From Tardiphaga sp. 709 (GTDB lineage Bacteria > Pseudomonadota > Alphaproteobacteria > Rhizobiales > Xanthobacteraceae), in contig NZ_CP135529.1 of assembly GCF_032401055.1 (NCBI RefSeq), positions 5,268,501-5,332,500 of the forward strand: 64,000 bases of DNA. Reading direction: 5' to 3'. Below the pieces are notes generated by a model. The model was given only the letters and a program-made list of their open reading frames with translations. It did not search any database and was not told the origin of the DNA. A program made the position numbers and the translations under genes. This document shows positions 8,248-16,838 of the stretch, piece after piece. Positions within the stretch are counted from its first letter, which is position 1; each line of letters opens with the position of its first letter.

Positions 8248-9403
8248 TGGCTCGCGCTCGCATGATGGCAGTTTGGTAGATCGTCTCTAGAGACACACCC
8301 ATACTGGCAGTCGACCACTTTTCGAGATCGATGGATTTTGCATTTGAACTCATGCTGGCAAGAAGAAGCGGGTCATCGAGCAGGCTGCGGACGGCTGACA
8401 GCATTGAATCAAAGTCTCCCTGCTTGCAGACCATGCCGTTATAATCCGACTTCACAATCACCTCGATACCCGGCAGGTCGAAAGTAACGGCAGGTTTTCC
8501 GCTGGCACAGTATTGAACGACGGCCCGCGGCAGGCCCTCTCTACCGGAGCAATAGATGCACAGATCCGCCGTCTCGAGCAGTGCCGGTGCATCCGAAACG
8601 TATCCGCATACATCAATGATCTCCTGAAGACCAAGATTGGACACGTGTTCCTTCAACGGAGCCTCAAGTGCGCCCGTGCCGGCCAGCACGAATGTCGTGT
8701 CACTAAACTGTGCCCTTCGCTCACTGACACCGTCGATCAACTCGCGATGAGCCTTACGCCGTTCGTAATTGGCGAGATAGACAACTCGTCGGCGCGGACG
8801 GCTCGTCGGAGTTTCGATGCGCACGTGCTGCGCTTGCCGGCTCCGGAAGGCATCAATGTCCATGCCGCTGGGCACGATATAGTGCAAATCGGGGGTGCCG
8901 ACGCCATGCGCGAGCGCTAGTTCCATCATGCCGGGGCTCACATCGACGAAAGCATGGGTGCATGATGCGGTGACACGCTCCAGAGCAACATAGACCTGAC
9001 GCTGCAACCAGCCGACATTGATGAAAGCGAGGATATGGATTCCGTGAACGACGGCGAGGCTTGGGATATTCATTGCCGCCATGCGTCCGATGACGCCAGC
9101 CTTGCTGGTATGCGTATGTACGACGTCTGGACGGAGCCACCACAGCAGACGCCTGATCGTGCGCATGGCACGCAGATCACGCATCGGGCTGATGCTTCTG
9201 GTGAGGGACTTGACCTGAATGGCTTTCACCGCCGGATGCAACCGGGCAATCATCTTTGGATCGAAGTCGTGACCATAGATGATTGTGACGGGATGCCCCA
9301 GTTGAGCAAAATGGTTGCAGCTGAGGACTGTATTTTCATCAGCTCCTCCCGCAACGAGGCGAGTGATGATGTGAAGAATATGATGCGGATTCGTATTGTA
9401 CAT
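8237..9403 (-). CDS. Glycosyltransferase family 4 with altered EX7E motif
   Basis: A 388-residue GT-B enzyme. HIITRLVAGGADENT at the N-terminus and DVVHTHTSKAGVIGR near residues 93-107 are typical of GT4 enzymes in polysaccharide loci. The donor-binding motif reads E289-G-L-P-R-A-V-V-Q297, so the second Glu of E-x7-E is Gln. A 12-codon longer start exists at 9439; the chosen Met begins directly before the first beta strand. Second gene of the minus-strand operon, 71 bases after the glycosyl-phosphate transferase. Probably cytoplasmic/peripheral membrane; donor unknown. Confidence 0.87.
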   Translation of the reverse strand: MYNTNPHHILHIITRLVAGGADENTVLSCNHFAQLGHPVTIIYGHDFDPKMIARLHPAVKAIQVKSLTRSISPMRDLRAMRTIRRLLWWLRPDVVHTHTSKAGVIGRMAAMNIPSLAVVHGIHILAFINVGWLQRQVYVALERVTASCTHAFVDVSPGMMELALAHGVGTPDLHYIVPSGMDIDAFRSRQAQHVRIETPTSRPRRRVVYLANYERRKAHRELIDGVSERRAQFSDTTFVLAGTGALEAPLKEHVSNLGLQEIIDVCGYVSDAPALLETADLCIYCSGREGLPRAVVQYCASGKPAVTFDLPGIEVIVKSDYNGMVCKQGDFDSMLSAVRSLLDDPLLLASMSSNAKSIDLEKWSTASMGVSLETIYQTAIMRARAIVQ

Positions 9404-9474
9404 GTCGATTTCTCCGGAAGAGAAAACGTAAAATGGCAAACGAGTCAGGGAACGCTAAATGACGTCCCCGTAGA

Positions 9475-10947
9475 TCAGTAGACATCGCGAATTTTCATAA
9501 CCGAGTAGATAGTTCGAAAGATAATCTTGATATCGAGAGCCAGACTCCAATTTTCGATGTACCAGAGATCTTGCTCCACGCGCTTGGCCATAAGGTCCGT
9601 AGTGGCCGTCTCCCCGCGATAGCCGGTGACTTGGGCCCATCCCGTAATGCCCGGCGGCATCCGGTAGCGAAGCGCATAGTTATCGAGCAAATTGCTGTAG
9701 ATCGTGTCATGCGCAACGGCATGCGGGCGAGGTCCGACGATCGACATCTCCCCGCGGAGAACGTTGATCAGCTGAGGCAGCTCGTCGATGCTCGTCGATC
9801 TGAGCCAGCCACCGATCCTGGTGATGCGTGCGTCGCCACGCGACGCTTGCCGGATAACGTTACCGTCATCTGCGGTGGTCATTGAGCGGAATTTGAGAAT
9901 CCGAAACACGCGGCCGTTAAAGCCAGTGCGCCTTTGTGCGAAGAATATTGGTCCCGGGCTATCCAGGCGGATCAGTGCCGCGATCATCAGCATCATTGGG
10001 CACAGAGCGAGTAGCCCGGCTCCGGCCAAAGTAACGTCAATCAGGCGCTTTATGGTCTGTTCGAACGTTGAGCATGGTCGGCGCTGCAACTCGACAGCAA
10101 CACCGGCCCCGATGTCGACCAGCGGTCGTTGCAGAAGGGAATGTAGCTCACTATGCGGGATCAATTTCACGGAAATGGGGATGCGACGCAGTTGATGCAT
10201 CAGAGTTGTAAGCTGTTTCGAATTTATAGCGCCGGCGCAAATGACAATCTCGTTGAGTTTTCCGTCGCGGTTAAGATCGAGGAGGTCTTCGCGGGCTAGC
10301 GCGCTTTTCTGGTCCAAGGTGTCCGCGAGATCATTGGCCGGATAAGTTCGAACAATCTCATAACCATGCTGCGACAGAGAGTGAATGATATCATTGGTTG
10401 TCGACAGCGGAACGTGGAGGTCTGAATCCTGGATGAGGGCGATCCGCTTGCGCTTGAGGCCGCCGTGGCGAAGCGCGTTCGTTAGAAGACGTCCAGCGGA
10501 ATACCTTACGACTCCGAGCGCTGCGGCACCGGTCACGAAGTAAAGAATAAGAGCGCCTCGCGAGAATTGATCGCCGATTTTCAGCAGGAACGCCGCCAAA
10601 GAGCCAAAGAGAAAGACGCCTACCCAGTTCGTCAGTATCTTAGTCAGCGTGGTTCCGTTTCGCAGCAACGATGACGGGCGATATATCCCTCGTGCTTGTG
10701 CCGAGGCGAGATACAGACCGCCAAGTATGAAGCTCGCGCCGAGCGGAGCGCTCAATTCGCTGAAAACTGGAATCTGGGCGTGAGAATAGAAGTATGCATA
10801 TGTCAGTACGGAGATACAGCCGGTCAGGACGATGGCGCAGGCGTCGCTTATTGCGAGTGCGTAGCCCCATGCTTCATACGATAGCGGAAGTCGATGGCTC
10901 GGCTTGAAGAGGAGCTGTGGCCCGTGGAACTCTGATACCGATGCCAT
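9475..10947 (-). CDS. Undecaprenyl-phosphate glycosyl-1-phosphate transferase (initiating enzyme)
   Basis: Starts polysaccharide synthesis by moving a hexose-1-phosphate from its nucleotide donor to undecaprenyl phosphate at the inner membrane. The 490-residue protein has four to five N-terminal membrane segments (about residues 25-130), a central nucleotide-fold-like region, and a C-terminal catalytic domain starting at KRLIDVTLAG. That domain shows FAQRRTGFNGRVFRILKFRSM, TSIDELPQLINVLRGEMSIVGPRP and LRYRMPPGITGWAQVTGYRGE, all standard for WcaJ/ExoY/PssY enzymes. It is first in a minus-strand operon. Glucose is the commonest donor in this subfamily, but galactose cannot be excluded. Confidence 0.93.
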   Translation of the reverse strand: MASVSEFHGPQLLFKPSHRLPLSYEAWGYALAISDACAIVLTGCISVLTYAYFYSHAQIPVFSELSAPLGASFILGGLYLASAQARGIYRPSSLLRNGTTLTKILTNWVGVFLFGSLAAFLLKIGDQFSRGALILYFVTGAAALGVVRYSAGRLLTNALRHGGLKRKRIALIQDSDLHVPLSTTNDIIHSLSQHGYEIVRTYPANDLADTLDQKSALAREDLLDLNRDGKLNEIVICAGAINSKQLTTLMHQLRRIPISVKLIPHSELHSLLQRPLVDIGAGVAVELQRRPCSTFEQTIKRLIDVTLAGAGLLALCPMMLMIAALIRLDSPGPIFFAQRRTGFNGRVFRILKFRSMTTADDGNVIRQASRGDARITRIGGWLRSTSIDELPQLINVLRGEMSIVGPRPHAVAHDTIYSNLLDNYALRYRMPPGITGWAQVTGYRGETATTDLMAKRVEQDLWYIENWSLALDIKIIFRTIYSVMKIRDVY

Positions 10948-11418
10948 AGTTGCTACCGACGCGTTGCATTGAAAAAGATAGAAAGTGGAAGCCCCGCATG
11001 GGGCGTCGCTTTGTATCGTTCTGCAGTCGAGGTCGCTGAGCGTAATTCTTGATAGTCAGAAATTGGTAGTTCAGAAGAAAATATCGCGGCCCTATTCAGG
11101 GTTGTGAAGGCGCTTAACGTCAAGACTAAAAGTTTAGCGGTGTTTGCTTTCAAAAGCGTAGGTTCGTCGTCATGACATGACCTGTGACGAAGAAGCTATG
11201 GATGCTTTGCGAGATTTCGCGGCAGTCGCCGCCGAAGATGTGGACGTTGCGATTGCTCTGCAGGCATCGTCTTGAGTTCCACCATTAACTGTCACGGCGG
11301 CGGGATATGAAGTATTGCGCAGTCTTTCGTGCGGCGGTTTGCTTGCTCTCGCGTCGATATTAGTTGGCATAGCGTATGCTTGTTTTTGAACGACTGCTTT
11401 GAGTCGGAGTACTCGATT
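10948..11418. other. Divergent intergenic region of the polysaccharide locus
   Basis: Separates the minus-strand operon from the plus-strand glycosyltransferase, so it should carry both promoters. A short hairpin GCCCC-GCAT-GGGGC lies at 10991-11004 in what would be the leader of the minus-strand operon. Two short minus-strand frames here (10953-11153, 11170-11433) lack any support as genes. No clear sigma-70 boxes were picked out. Confidence 0.45.
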
Positions 11419-12666
11419 ATGTGGTTGCTGCATAAGCAGGACGATCGCCAGTCCCTTGTTGTTATGCTCACGTGTCAGTTCGTGGAGATCATGGGCGGCG
11501 CGGAAAAGCAGTGCTTGAGCCTGTCCCGGGCGCTGGAAGGTCGTGGAGAGAATGTCATCGTCTTGTCAAGCCGCGTACCCGGTGTCGCTCTCGACGATGG
11601 TGCTATCGGTATCCGAGTGATCCGGTTCTGGTGTCCGTCGCCGCCGCAGCTCGCCGGTCGCCATTTGTTGTCGTCATTGCTCTGGGCGGTTCAAGCGCTG
11701 TTTTGGCTATTCTGGCATCGCCAGCACATTAAAGTCGTTCACGCGCACCAGCTCCGGATCAACGCCTATGTCGCCGCGGTCGCAAGCAAGTTCCTGAAGC
11801 TGCCATCGGTCCTGAAGTTGGGCGTTGGCGGAGAAGAGAACGATCTCGTGGTGATCGGACGGAGGAAGTATCTGTTCGGGAAGGCCGGTGTAGATTTTGT
11901 GGTTAGGCATGCGAGCCGGTTTATTGCGATCAGTAAGCAGATCGAAGACGATCTGAAGGCACATGGCGTATCTCCATTTGCAATCGCGTCGATCCCGAAC
12001 GGTGTCGATCTCACTCGTTTCGCAGCGCGCATTGAGGAGACGCAGGCAGCGCGGGCCGAAAGTATCAAGGACGCGGCAGTATTCAGCTTCGTTGGGCGGT
12101 TGTCTCCCGAGAAGAATGTGTTGTCGATGATTGCGGGTCTCCAGTCTGTACCGGCGCCGAAGAGGACAATGGTGATGTTGGCCGGGGAGGGGCCTTTACG
12201 GGAAGCGATCGAAGCAAGACTGCAAAGTACGCGAAATCCGCTAGATATAAGGCTGCTTGGTGCCATCACAGACGTTAGCGGGCTTCTTCACCGCACGCAC
12301 TTTCTTCTGCTTCTCTCAAGCTCTGAAGGCCTCTCTAACGCGCTGCTGGAGGCGCTCGCGGCTGGTGTGGTGCCAATCATTACGGATATGAGCGGTGCGC
12401 GCGACGTGATTCCGTTCGAGAATTATCCGCTGTTTTCCGTGAGCGGTAGCGAAGTCGATATCGCGGTCGCCGTTCGCAGGGCCTATGCACTCGATCCAGC
12501 GGTCTGGTTGGAGTGGTCGCGGCGGCTGTCCCAGCACGCGGAGAGAACGTTCGATCTTGAGTCGGTCGCGATGCGCTACGTTGAACTCTATCGTGCCCTG
12601 TCCGAGCCAGGCGCTTCTGTCGGACTAAGGACCACTCGCGAGACATCTCAGGTCAATCAAGCCTAG
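11419..12666 (+). CDS. Glycosyltransferase family 4
   Basis: GT-B enzyme of about 415 residues. The frame is open from 11329, but the first 30 codons are unlike the family; ATG 11419 or ATG 11464 (MLTCQFVEIMGGAEKQC) are better starts and the choice is uncertain. Signature parts: MGGAEKQCLSLSRALE, KVVHAHQLRINAYVA, IPNGVDLTRF, FSFVGRLSPEKNV, and SSEGLSNALLEALAAGVVPI with an intact E-x7-E. It begins the plus-strand half of the locus and is followed by a methyltransferase after 34 bases. Donor and acceptor unknown. Confidence 0.85.
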   Translation: MWLLHKQDDRQSLVVMLTCQFVEIMGGAEKQCLSLSRALEGRGENVIVLSSRVPGVALDDGAIGIRVIRFWCPSPPQLAGRHLLSSLLWAVQALFWLFWHRQHIKVVHAHQLRINAYVAAVASKFLKLPSVLKLGVGGEENDLVVIGRRKYLFGKAGVDFVVRHASRFIAISKQIEDDLKAHGVSPFAIASIPNGVDLTRFAARIEETQAARAESIKDAAVFSFVGRLSPEKNVLSMIAGLQSVPAPKRTMVMLAGEGPLREAIEARLQSTRNPLDIRLLGAITDVSGLLHRTHFLLLLSSSEGLSNALLEALAAGVVPIITDMSGARDVIPFENYPLFSVSGSEVDIAVAVRRAYALDPAVWLEWSRRLSQHAERTFDLESVAMRYVELYRALSEPGASVGLRTTRETSQVNQA

Positions 12667-12700
12667 TGATCTTTCAACCCTCAGAAAAGGGGATGCGACC

Positions 12701-13642
12701 GTGCTGGCTAACCTCACCGAGATCGCCCATTTGCTCAGGCGTCCTGAATGTCTGGAGACGCCGTTATTCTTGAAGGAAGCTATTGGCGCGAGCGGCGGCG
12801 AAGCGGTCCAAACGGAAGACGCCGTCCGTCGCATTCATGGGCAGCCAATACTAATTGATTTCAACACCAGCGTGGCGCGACCGGAGGACTTCAGCGAGGG
12901 ATTTCGTCCGCTTTTGAACAGAAAGCGACACTCCTTTTTCAGGCGGCTCGCGAAAAGCCTCTATGTGTCTACGGCGACAAGCGCACGGAACTACAAGCGG
13001 GTAGCGGCGGAGATCAAGGCGCGTGTCGCCAAGCCGGTTGTGCTGGTGATTGGCGGCGGAACCAGGGGAGAGGGGGCGGACGCGCTTTATAGTGATGCCG
13101 AATTACGCGTCGTCTCGTTCGACATCTATCCGAGCGATAATACGCTCTTCGTCGCCGACGCTCACTCGATCCCATTGATGTCGGGCTGTGTCGATCTGGT
13201 TTGCATTCAGGCCGTGCTGGAACATGTCGTGGACCCTGTCAGGGTGGTCTCCGAGATCGTGCGCGTACTGAAGCCGGGCGGGTTCGTCTATGCGGAAACA
13301 CCATTCCTGCAGCATGTTCACGAGGGCGCCTATGATTTCTGGCGTTTCAGCGAAAGCGGGCATCGGCTGCTCTTCCGCGAGTTCGAGGCAATCGATCGTG
13401 GCACTCTCGGTGGGCCTGGTCTTTCGCTCTATTGGGCCGTTCGTCAGTTCTGGAGAGCAGTCACGCGATCAAAGACGCTAGGCAATTTGTTGGCGGCTCC
13501 AGGACTGGCCTTCGTCATGCTGGATCGATTCATCCCCGAGCAGCGGCGGATCGACGGTGCAAATGGCTCATTCTTCTTCGGCGTTAAATTTTCGGGGAAT
13601 GTCCGGCCACGACTGCATCCAGCGGATATCTATCTGGGCTAG
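12701..13642 (+). CDS. SAM-dependent methyltransferase (class I, Methyltransf_11 type)
   Basis: A 313-residue protein starting with GTG, with AAAAGGGG about 7-14 bases upstream. The C-terminal two thirds is a Rossmann-like methyltransferase: VVLVIGGGTRGEGAD (SAM loop, near residue 113), then LVCIQAVLEHVVDPVRVVSEIVRVLKPGGFVYAET, where the LEHV/KPGG spacing is diagnostic. The N-terminal 100 residues are unassigned. Between a glycosyltransferase and a flippase it is a likely O-methylation enzyme for a sugar of the repeat; this is inference. Confidence 0.8.
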   Translation: MLANLTEIAHLLRRPECLETPLFLKEAIGASGGEAVQTEDAVRRIHGQPILIDFNTSVARPEDFSEGFRPLLNRKRHSFFRRLAKSLYVSTATSARNYKRVAAEIKARVAKPVVLVIGGGTRGEGADALYSDAELRVVSFDIYPSDNTLFVADAHSIPLMSGCVDLVCIQAVLEHVVDPVRVVSEIVRVLKPGGFVYAETPFLQHVHEGAYDFWRFSESGHRLLFREFEAIDRGTLGGPGLSLYWAVRQFWRAVTRSKTLGNLLAAPGLAFVMLDRFIPEQRRIDGANGSFFFGVKFSGNVRPRLHPADIYLG

Positions 13643-13680
13643 CGAGGTGGCGTCGTGAACCGTAACACAGTTGATACTGG

Positions 13681-15222
13681 ATGGACGTTTCGCTGATGGA
13701 CGCGCGTGGGGAAACCTCCGGCAGCAGCCTCACACGAAGGCTCGGTACCGGCGTTGGCTGGCTGATGATCGGGCGCCTCGGGTTGGCATTCTCCGGGCTT
13801 GCGTCGTCAGTGGCACTGGCACGACTGATGTCACCGCGTGAATTTGGCATGATGGCCGCGATTACGGTCGTCCTGTTTCTCGGCAATGCGCTGACCGAGG
13901 GCGGGTTTGTCTCTCCCATCATTCAAAGGACACAGGTCGATGCTGATCTCAGAAATGCGGTTTTCAGTCTGTCTGCAATATTCGGCCTCGTGCTCGGTGC
14001 TTTGGCAGCCGTTGCGTCGCCGTGGGTGGCCGGGTTTTTCAGGATAGAAGGGCTTGAATGGCCACTGTTAGCTGCGGTTGTCATCATTCCGATCAAGGCG
14101 ATGGCGGCGCCTGCCATCGGGTTGCTGATGCGGGATCATCGCTATCGGGAGGTCACGGTTGCCGCGCTGTTATCGAACATATTCGCTTACTCCATCGTAG
14201 CCATCTTGCTTGCCGCGCTGGGATTCGGGATTTGGGCTTTGGTAATCCCGAGCATTCTCGCCGCGTTGACCGAGCTGGTCCTGGTTGGCCGCGCAGCCGG
14301 CCCACCTCGAAAATTCGTTTGGCGCATCACAGATCGGAATTTCATCAGGGACTGGCGCGCCTCCGTCTCCAGCGGGCTTTTGAACTGGGGCGCGCTTTCG
14401 AGCCCGAATGTCATCGTCGGACGACTTTTCGGGGCGGATGGACTGGGGCTTTACTCACGTGCCGGCAGTCTATTCTCCATGGCAACGCAATTGTTCTCCA
14501 CGACGGTTGAGCGGGTCATGTTCTCGGGTCTGTCGGGAGTTCAGGAGGATAGCGAGCGTGTAACGTTGCTCTTTCGACGCATGCTGTCCGTGCTGCTGCC
14601 TATTTACGTCACGATTGGCGTTGGGCTTGCCATCCATGCCGAGCCGATCATTCGTATCCTGTTCGGTTCTCAATGGCTGGCCGCGATCCCCGTGACCAGT
14701 GTATTGTTCCTGGCATTCTCGGGCCGCGCCAGCTACAAAATATCGGAGTCGCTAGCGCTCAGTAAGGGGCGTTTCAACAGCGTTGCCTTTCGTCAACTGC
14801 TCTATCTTGTGCTTGTGAGCGTGGGCTTGCTGGTCGGATCTCCGCACGGCCTGGTCGGAGTCGCAAGCGGCTTCACTGCTGCAATCTGGATATTCTACGT
14901 GGTAAGCGTTCTCCAGGCCCGGCATCTTGTTGACCTCAGCTGGGCAAGCATAGCCTTCGTGCACCTGCGCGCCGTTGGGATCGCTGGCGTTGGCGCATTC
15001 GCTGATATCGCGGCGATATGGTCCTTCTCTCGGTTTGGCTGGCTTCTGTCGCATGGCGCGGGGGCAATGGCATTCGTCATCGTGCTTGCGGTGACGATGT
15101 CGCTGTTGCCGGATCGGATCATCGGCGAGGACCTGGTCTGGGCGCGGCGCAGAATATTCTCACTGATCAAGATCCGAACGGGTAGGCCCGTGGTCGGCCT
15201 ACCCGTTGTGTCGGTCGACTGA
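13681..15222 (+). CDS. Oligosaccharide flippase (Wzx/PST family)
   Basis: A 513-residue polytopic protein with about 12-14 hydrophobic segments. The opening GTGVGWLMIGRLGLAFSGLASSVALARLMSPREFGMMA is the standard first helix pair of the polysaccharide transporter family (COG2244), and SVSSGLLNWGALSSPNVIVGRLFGADGLGLYSRA is the repeat-like second half. It should flip the undecaprenyl-PP-linked repeat to the periplasm, feeding the polymerase at 6913-8247. It lies 38 bases after the methyltransferase and converges with the UDP-glucose dehydrogenase gene. Confidence 0.88.
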   Translation: MDVSLMDARGETSGSSLTRRLGTGVGWLMIGRLGLAFSGLASSVALARLMSPREFGMMAAITVVLFLGNALTEGGFVSPIIQRTQVDADLRNAVFSLSAIFGLVLGALAAVASPWVAGFFRIEGLEWPLLAAVVIIPIKAMAAPAIGLLMRDHRYREVTVAALLSNIFAYSIVAILLAALGFGIWALVIPSILAALTELVLVGRAAGPPRKFVWRITDRNFIRDWRASVSSGLLNWGALSSPNVIVGRLFGADGLGLYSRAGSLFSMATQLFSTTVERVMFSGLSGVQEDSERVTLLFRRMLSVLLPIYVTIGVGLAIHAEPIIRILFGSQWLAAIPVTSVLFLAFSGRASYKISESLALSKGRFNSVAFRQLLYLVLVSVGLLVGSPHGLVGVASGFTAAIWIFYVVSVLQARHLVDLSWASIAFVHLRAVGIAGVGAFADIAAIWSFSRFGWLLSHGAGAMAFVIVLAVTMSLLPDRIIGEDLVWARRRIFSLIKIRTGRPVVGLPVVSVD

Positions 15223-15233
15223 GGCTGACCGAC
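15181..15233. terminator. Two hairpins at a convergent gene end
   Basis: GGTAGGCC-N7-GGCCTACC (15181-15203, inside the last codons of the flippase gene) and GTCGGTC-N10-GACCGAC (15210-15233, across its stop) lie between the convergent flippase and ugd genes. No strong T-run follows, so a terminator role is only suggested. Confidence 0.4.
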
Positions 15234-15256
15234 AGCCCAGGCGCCAGTAGTGCCAT

Positions 15257-16597
15257 CTAGCTGACGGCGCGAAGCAAAGACTTGGGCCGCGAAGGCTTGT
15301 GACCGACGCTGTTATAAATGAAGCCGTGGCGTTCGATCTCGGTTGACCGGTAGACATTGCGCAAGTCAACCAGAATTGGCAGATGCATCAGCTCGCGAAG
15401 GCGTGGGAAGTCCAGTGCACGATAAGCGTCCCACTCCGTCACTAAAACCAGGGCGGACGCATTGTCGGCGCAAGTGTAGGCATCCGGGTAGAACGTTACT
15501 CCGCTGATGACCCCCTGGGCCTGCGTCATTCCCACGGGATCTGTAACATTGACCGTCGCGCCAGCATCGAGCAACGCTTGAACGATCGCGATGGATGGAG
15601 CATCGCGCATGTCGTCGGTATTGGGTTTGAAAGTCAGTCCCAGCAACCCGATCGTCTTGCCTTTGACGGAGCCGCCGCAGGCGGCGATCACCTTCCGGGC
15701 CATGGCGCGCTTCCGCTGGTCGTTTACGGCGGCAGCGGTCTCGACAATACGTAGCGATCCGCCGTAGTCCTGCGCCGTCTTGACGAGCGCCGCCGTATCC
15801 TTTGGAAAGCATGATCCGCCATAGCCGGGGCCGGCGTGCAGGAATTTCTGGCCGATCCGGTTGTCCAGGCCCATGCCACGCGCGACGTCCTGGACATTGG
15901 CGTCGGCCAGCTCGCAAAGGTCTGCGATCTCGTTGATGAATGTGATCTTGACCGCCAGAAAAGCGTTTGATGCGTATTTGATCAACTCGGAAGTGCGTCG
16001 CTCCGTGAAGAAGATAGGCGACTGATTGAGAAAAAGAGGGCGATATACCTCACTCATGACGTCGCGCGCACGCTCGTCCTCGGTGCCGATCACGATGCGA
16101 TCCGGCCGCTTGAAGTCGCCGATCGCAGCACCTTCACGCAGGAATTCGGGATTGGAAACGACCGAGAATTTGAGGTCCGGACGTGCCGACCGGATTATGC
16201 TCTCGACTTCATCGCCGGTTCCAACCGGTACCGTCGATTTCAGCACAACGATCGTATAGCGACTGGCGGTTCCCGCGATATCGCGCGCTGCCTGATAGAC
16301 ATAGCTCAGGTCCGCATGGCCGTCGCCGCGTCTTGATGGCGTGCCGACGGCGATGAAGATGACGGCTGCTCCTTGGATAGCGTCTTTGAGATTCGTCGTA
16401 AAGTGCAATCGATCCGCGGCAACGTTGCGGGTGACGAGATCGTCCAGTCCGGGTTCAAAGATTGGAATGGTGCCGACCCTGAGGTTCTCAATCTTCGTGG
16501 CGTCGGTATCCACGCAAGTTACCGAGTGGCCAAAATCTGCAAAACAAGCTGCCGAAACAAGTCCGACATATCCAGCGCCGACTACCGTAATATCCAT
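15257..16597 (-). CDS. ugd: UDP-glucose 6-dehydrogenase
   Basis: Oxidises UDP-glucose twice with NAD to UDP-glucuronate for an acidic polysaccharide. The 446-residue product has the NAD-binding GAGYVGLVSAACFA at residues 7-20, the STVPVGTG strand at 121-128, and the catalytic cysteine motif GPGYGGSCFPKD with Cys263. Full family length. It is transcribed alone against the flippase. Directly upstream on the same strand lies the stub of an epimerase of the type that would use its product, suggesting the polymer contains glucuronate rather than galacturonate unless another epimerase exists elsewhere. Confidence 0.95.
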   Translation of the reverse strand: MDITVVGAGYVGLVSAACFADFGHSVTCVDTDATKIENLRVGTIPIFEPGLDDLVTRNVAADRLHFTTNLKDAIQGAAVIFIAVGTPSRRGDGHADLSYVYQAARDIAGTASRYTIVVLKSTVPVGTGDEVESIIRSARPDLKFSVVSNPEFLREGAAIGDFKRPDRIVIGTEDERARDVMSEVYRPLFLNQSPIFFTERRTSELIKYASNAFLAVKITFINEIADLCELADANVQDVARGMGLDNRIGQKFLHAGPGYGGSCFPKDTAALVKTAQDYGGSLRIVETAAAVNDQRKRAMARKVIAACGGSVKGKTIGLLGLTFKPNTDDMRDAPSIAIVQALLDAGATVNVTDPVGMTQAQGVISGVTFYPDAYTCADNASALVLVTEWDAYRALDFPRLRELMHLPILVDLRNVYRSTEIERHGFIYNSVGHKPSRPKSLLRAVS

Positions 16598-16673
16598 CGT
16601 TCAAACCTCTTTTACTCGAGAAAACGAAAAATCCGGCAATTGAACATATTTGAAGCGACGCGCGAACGGCACC

Positions 16674-16799
16674 TCATAGCCTGATATGCAGAATCCCTGC
16701 CAATTCCCGGGACCGGTGGACGGTATGACCTAGCTTGATGAGTTCACGTGCAACGCGAAAGCCGATGAAGCCGGCTGTGCCCGGGAAAAGAAAACGCAT
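16674..16799 (-). pseudogene. N-terminal stub of an NAD-dependent sugar epimerase
   Basis: A 41-residue frame reads MRFLFPGTAGFIGFRVAREL then IKLGHTVH, an unmistakable first strand-loop-helix of an extended SDR/UDP-glucuronate 4-epimerase-type protein (GTAGFIGF, usually followed by HVA and GH.V). After about 28 residues the sequence is unrelated and a stop follows. The remaining 290 or so residues are gone; ugd begins 77 bases further on in the same direction. Probably the scar of a deletion. Confidence 0.7.
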
Positions 16800-16838
16800 T
16801 ATCGGCTTCCTTTCGTAACCAGGCGGGGATGGCCAGCG

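Noticed and set aside
10953-11433. Two minus-strand frames of 66 and 87 codons in the divergent polysaccharide promoter region
   Set aside because: No ribosome-binding site or family-like composition, and they occupy the space expected for promoters.
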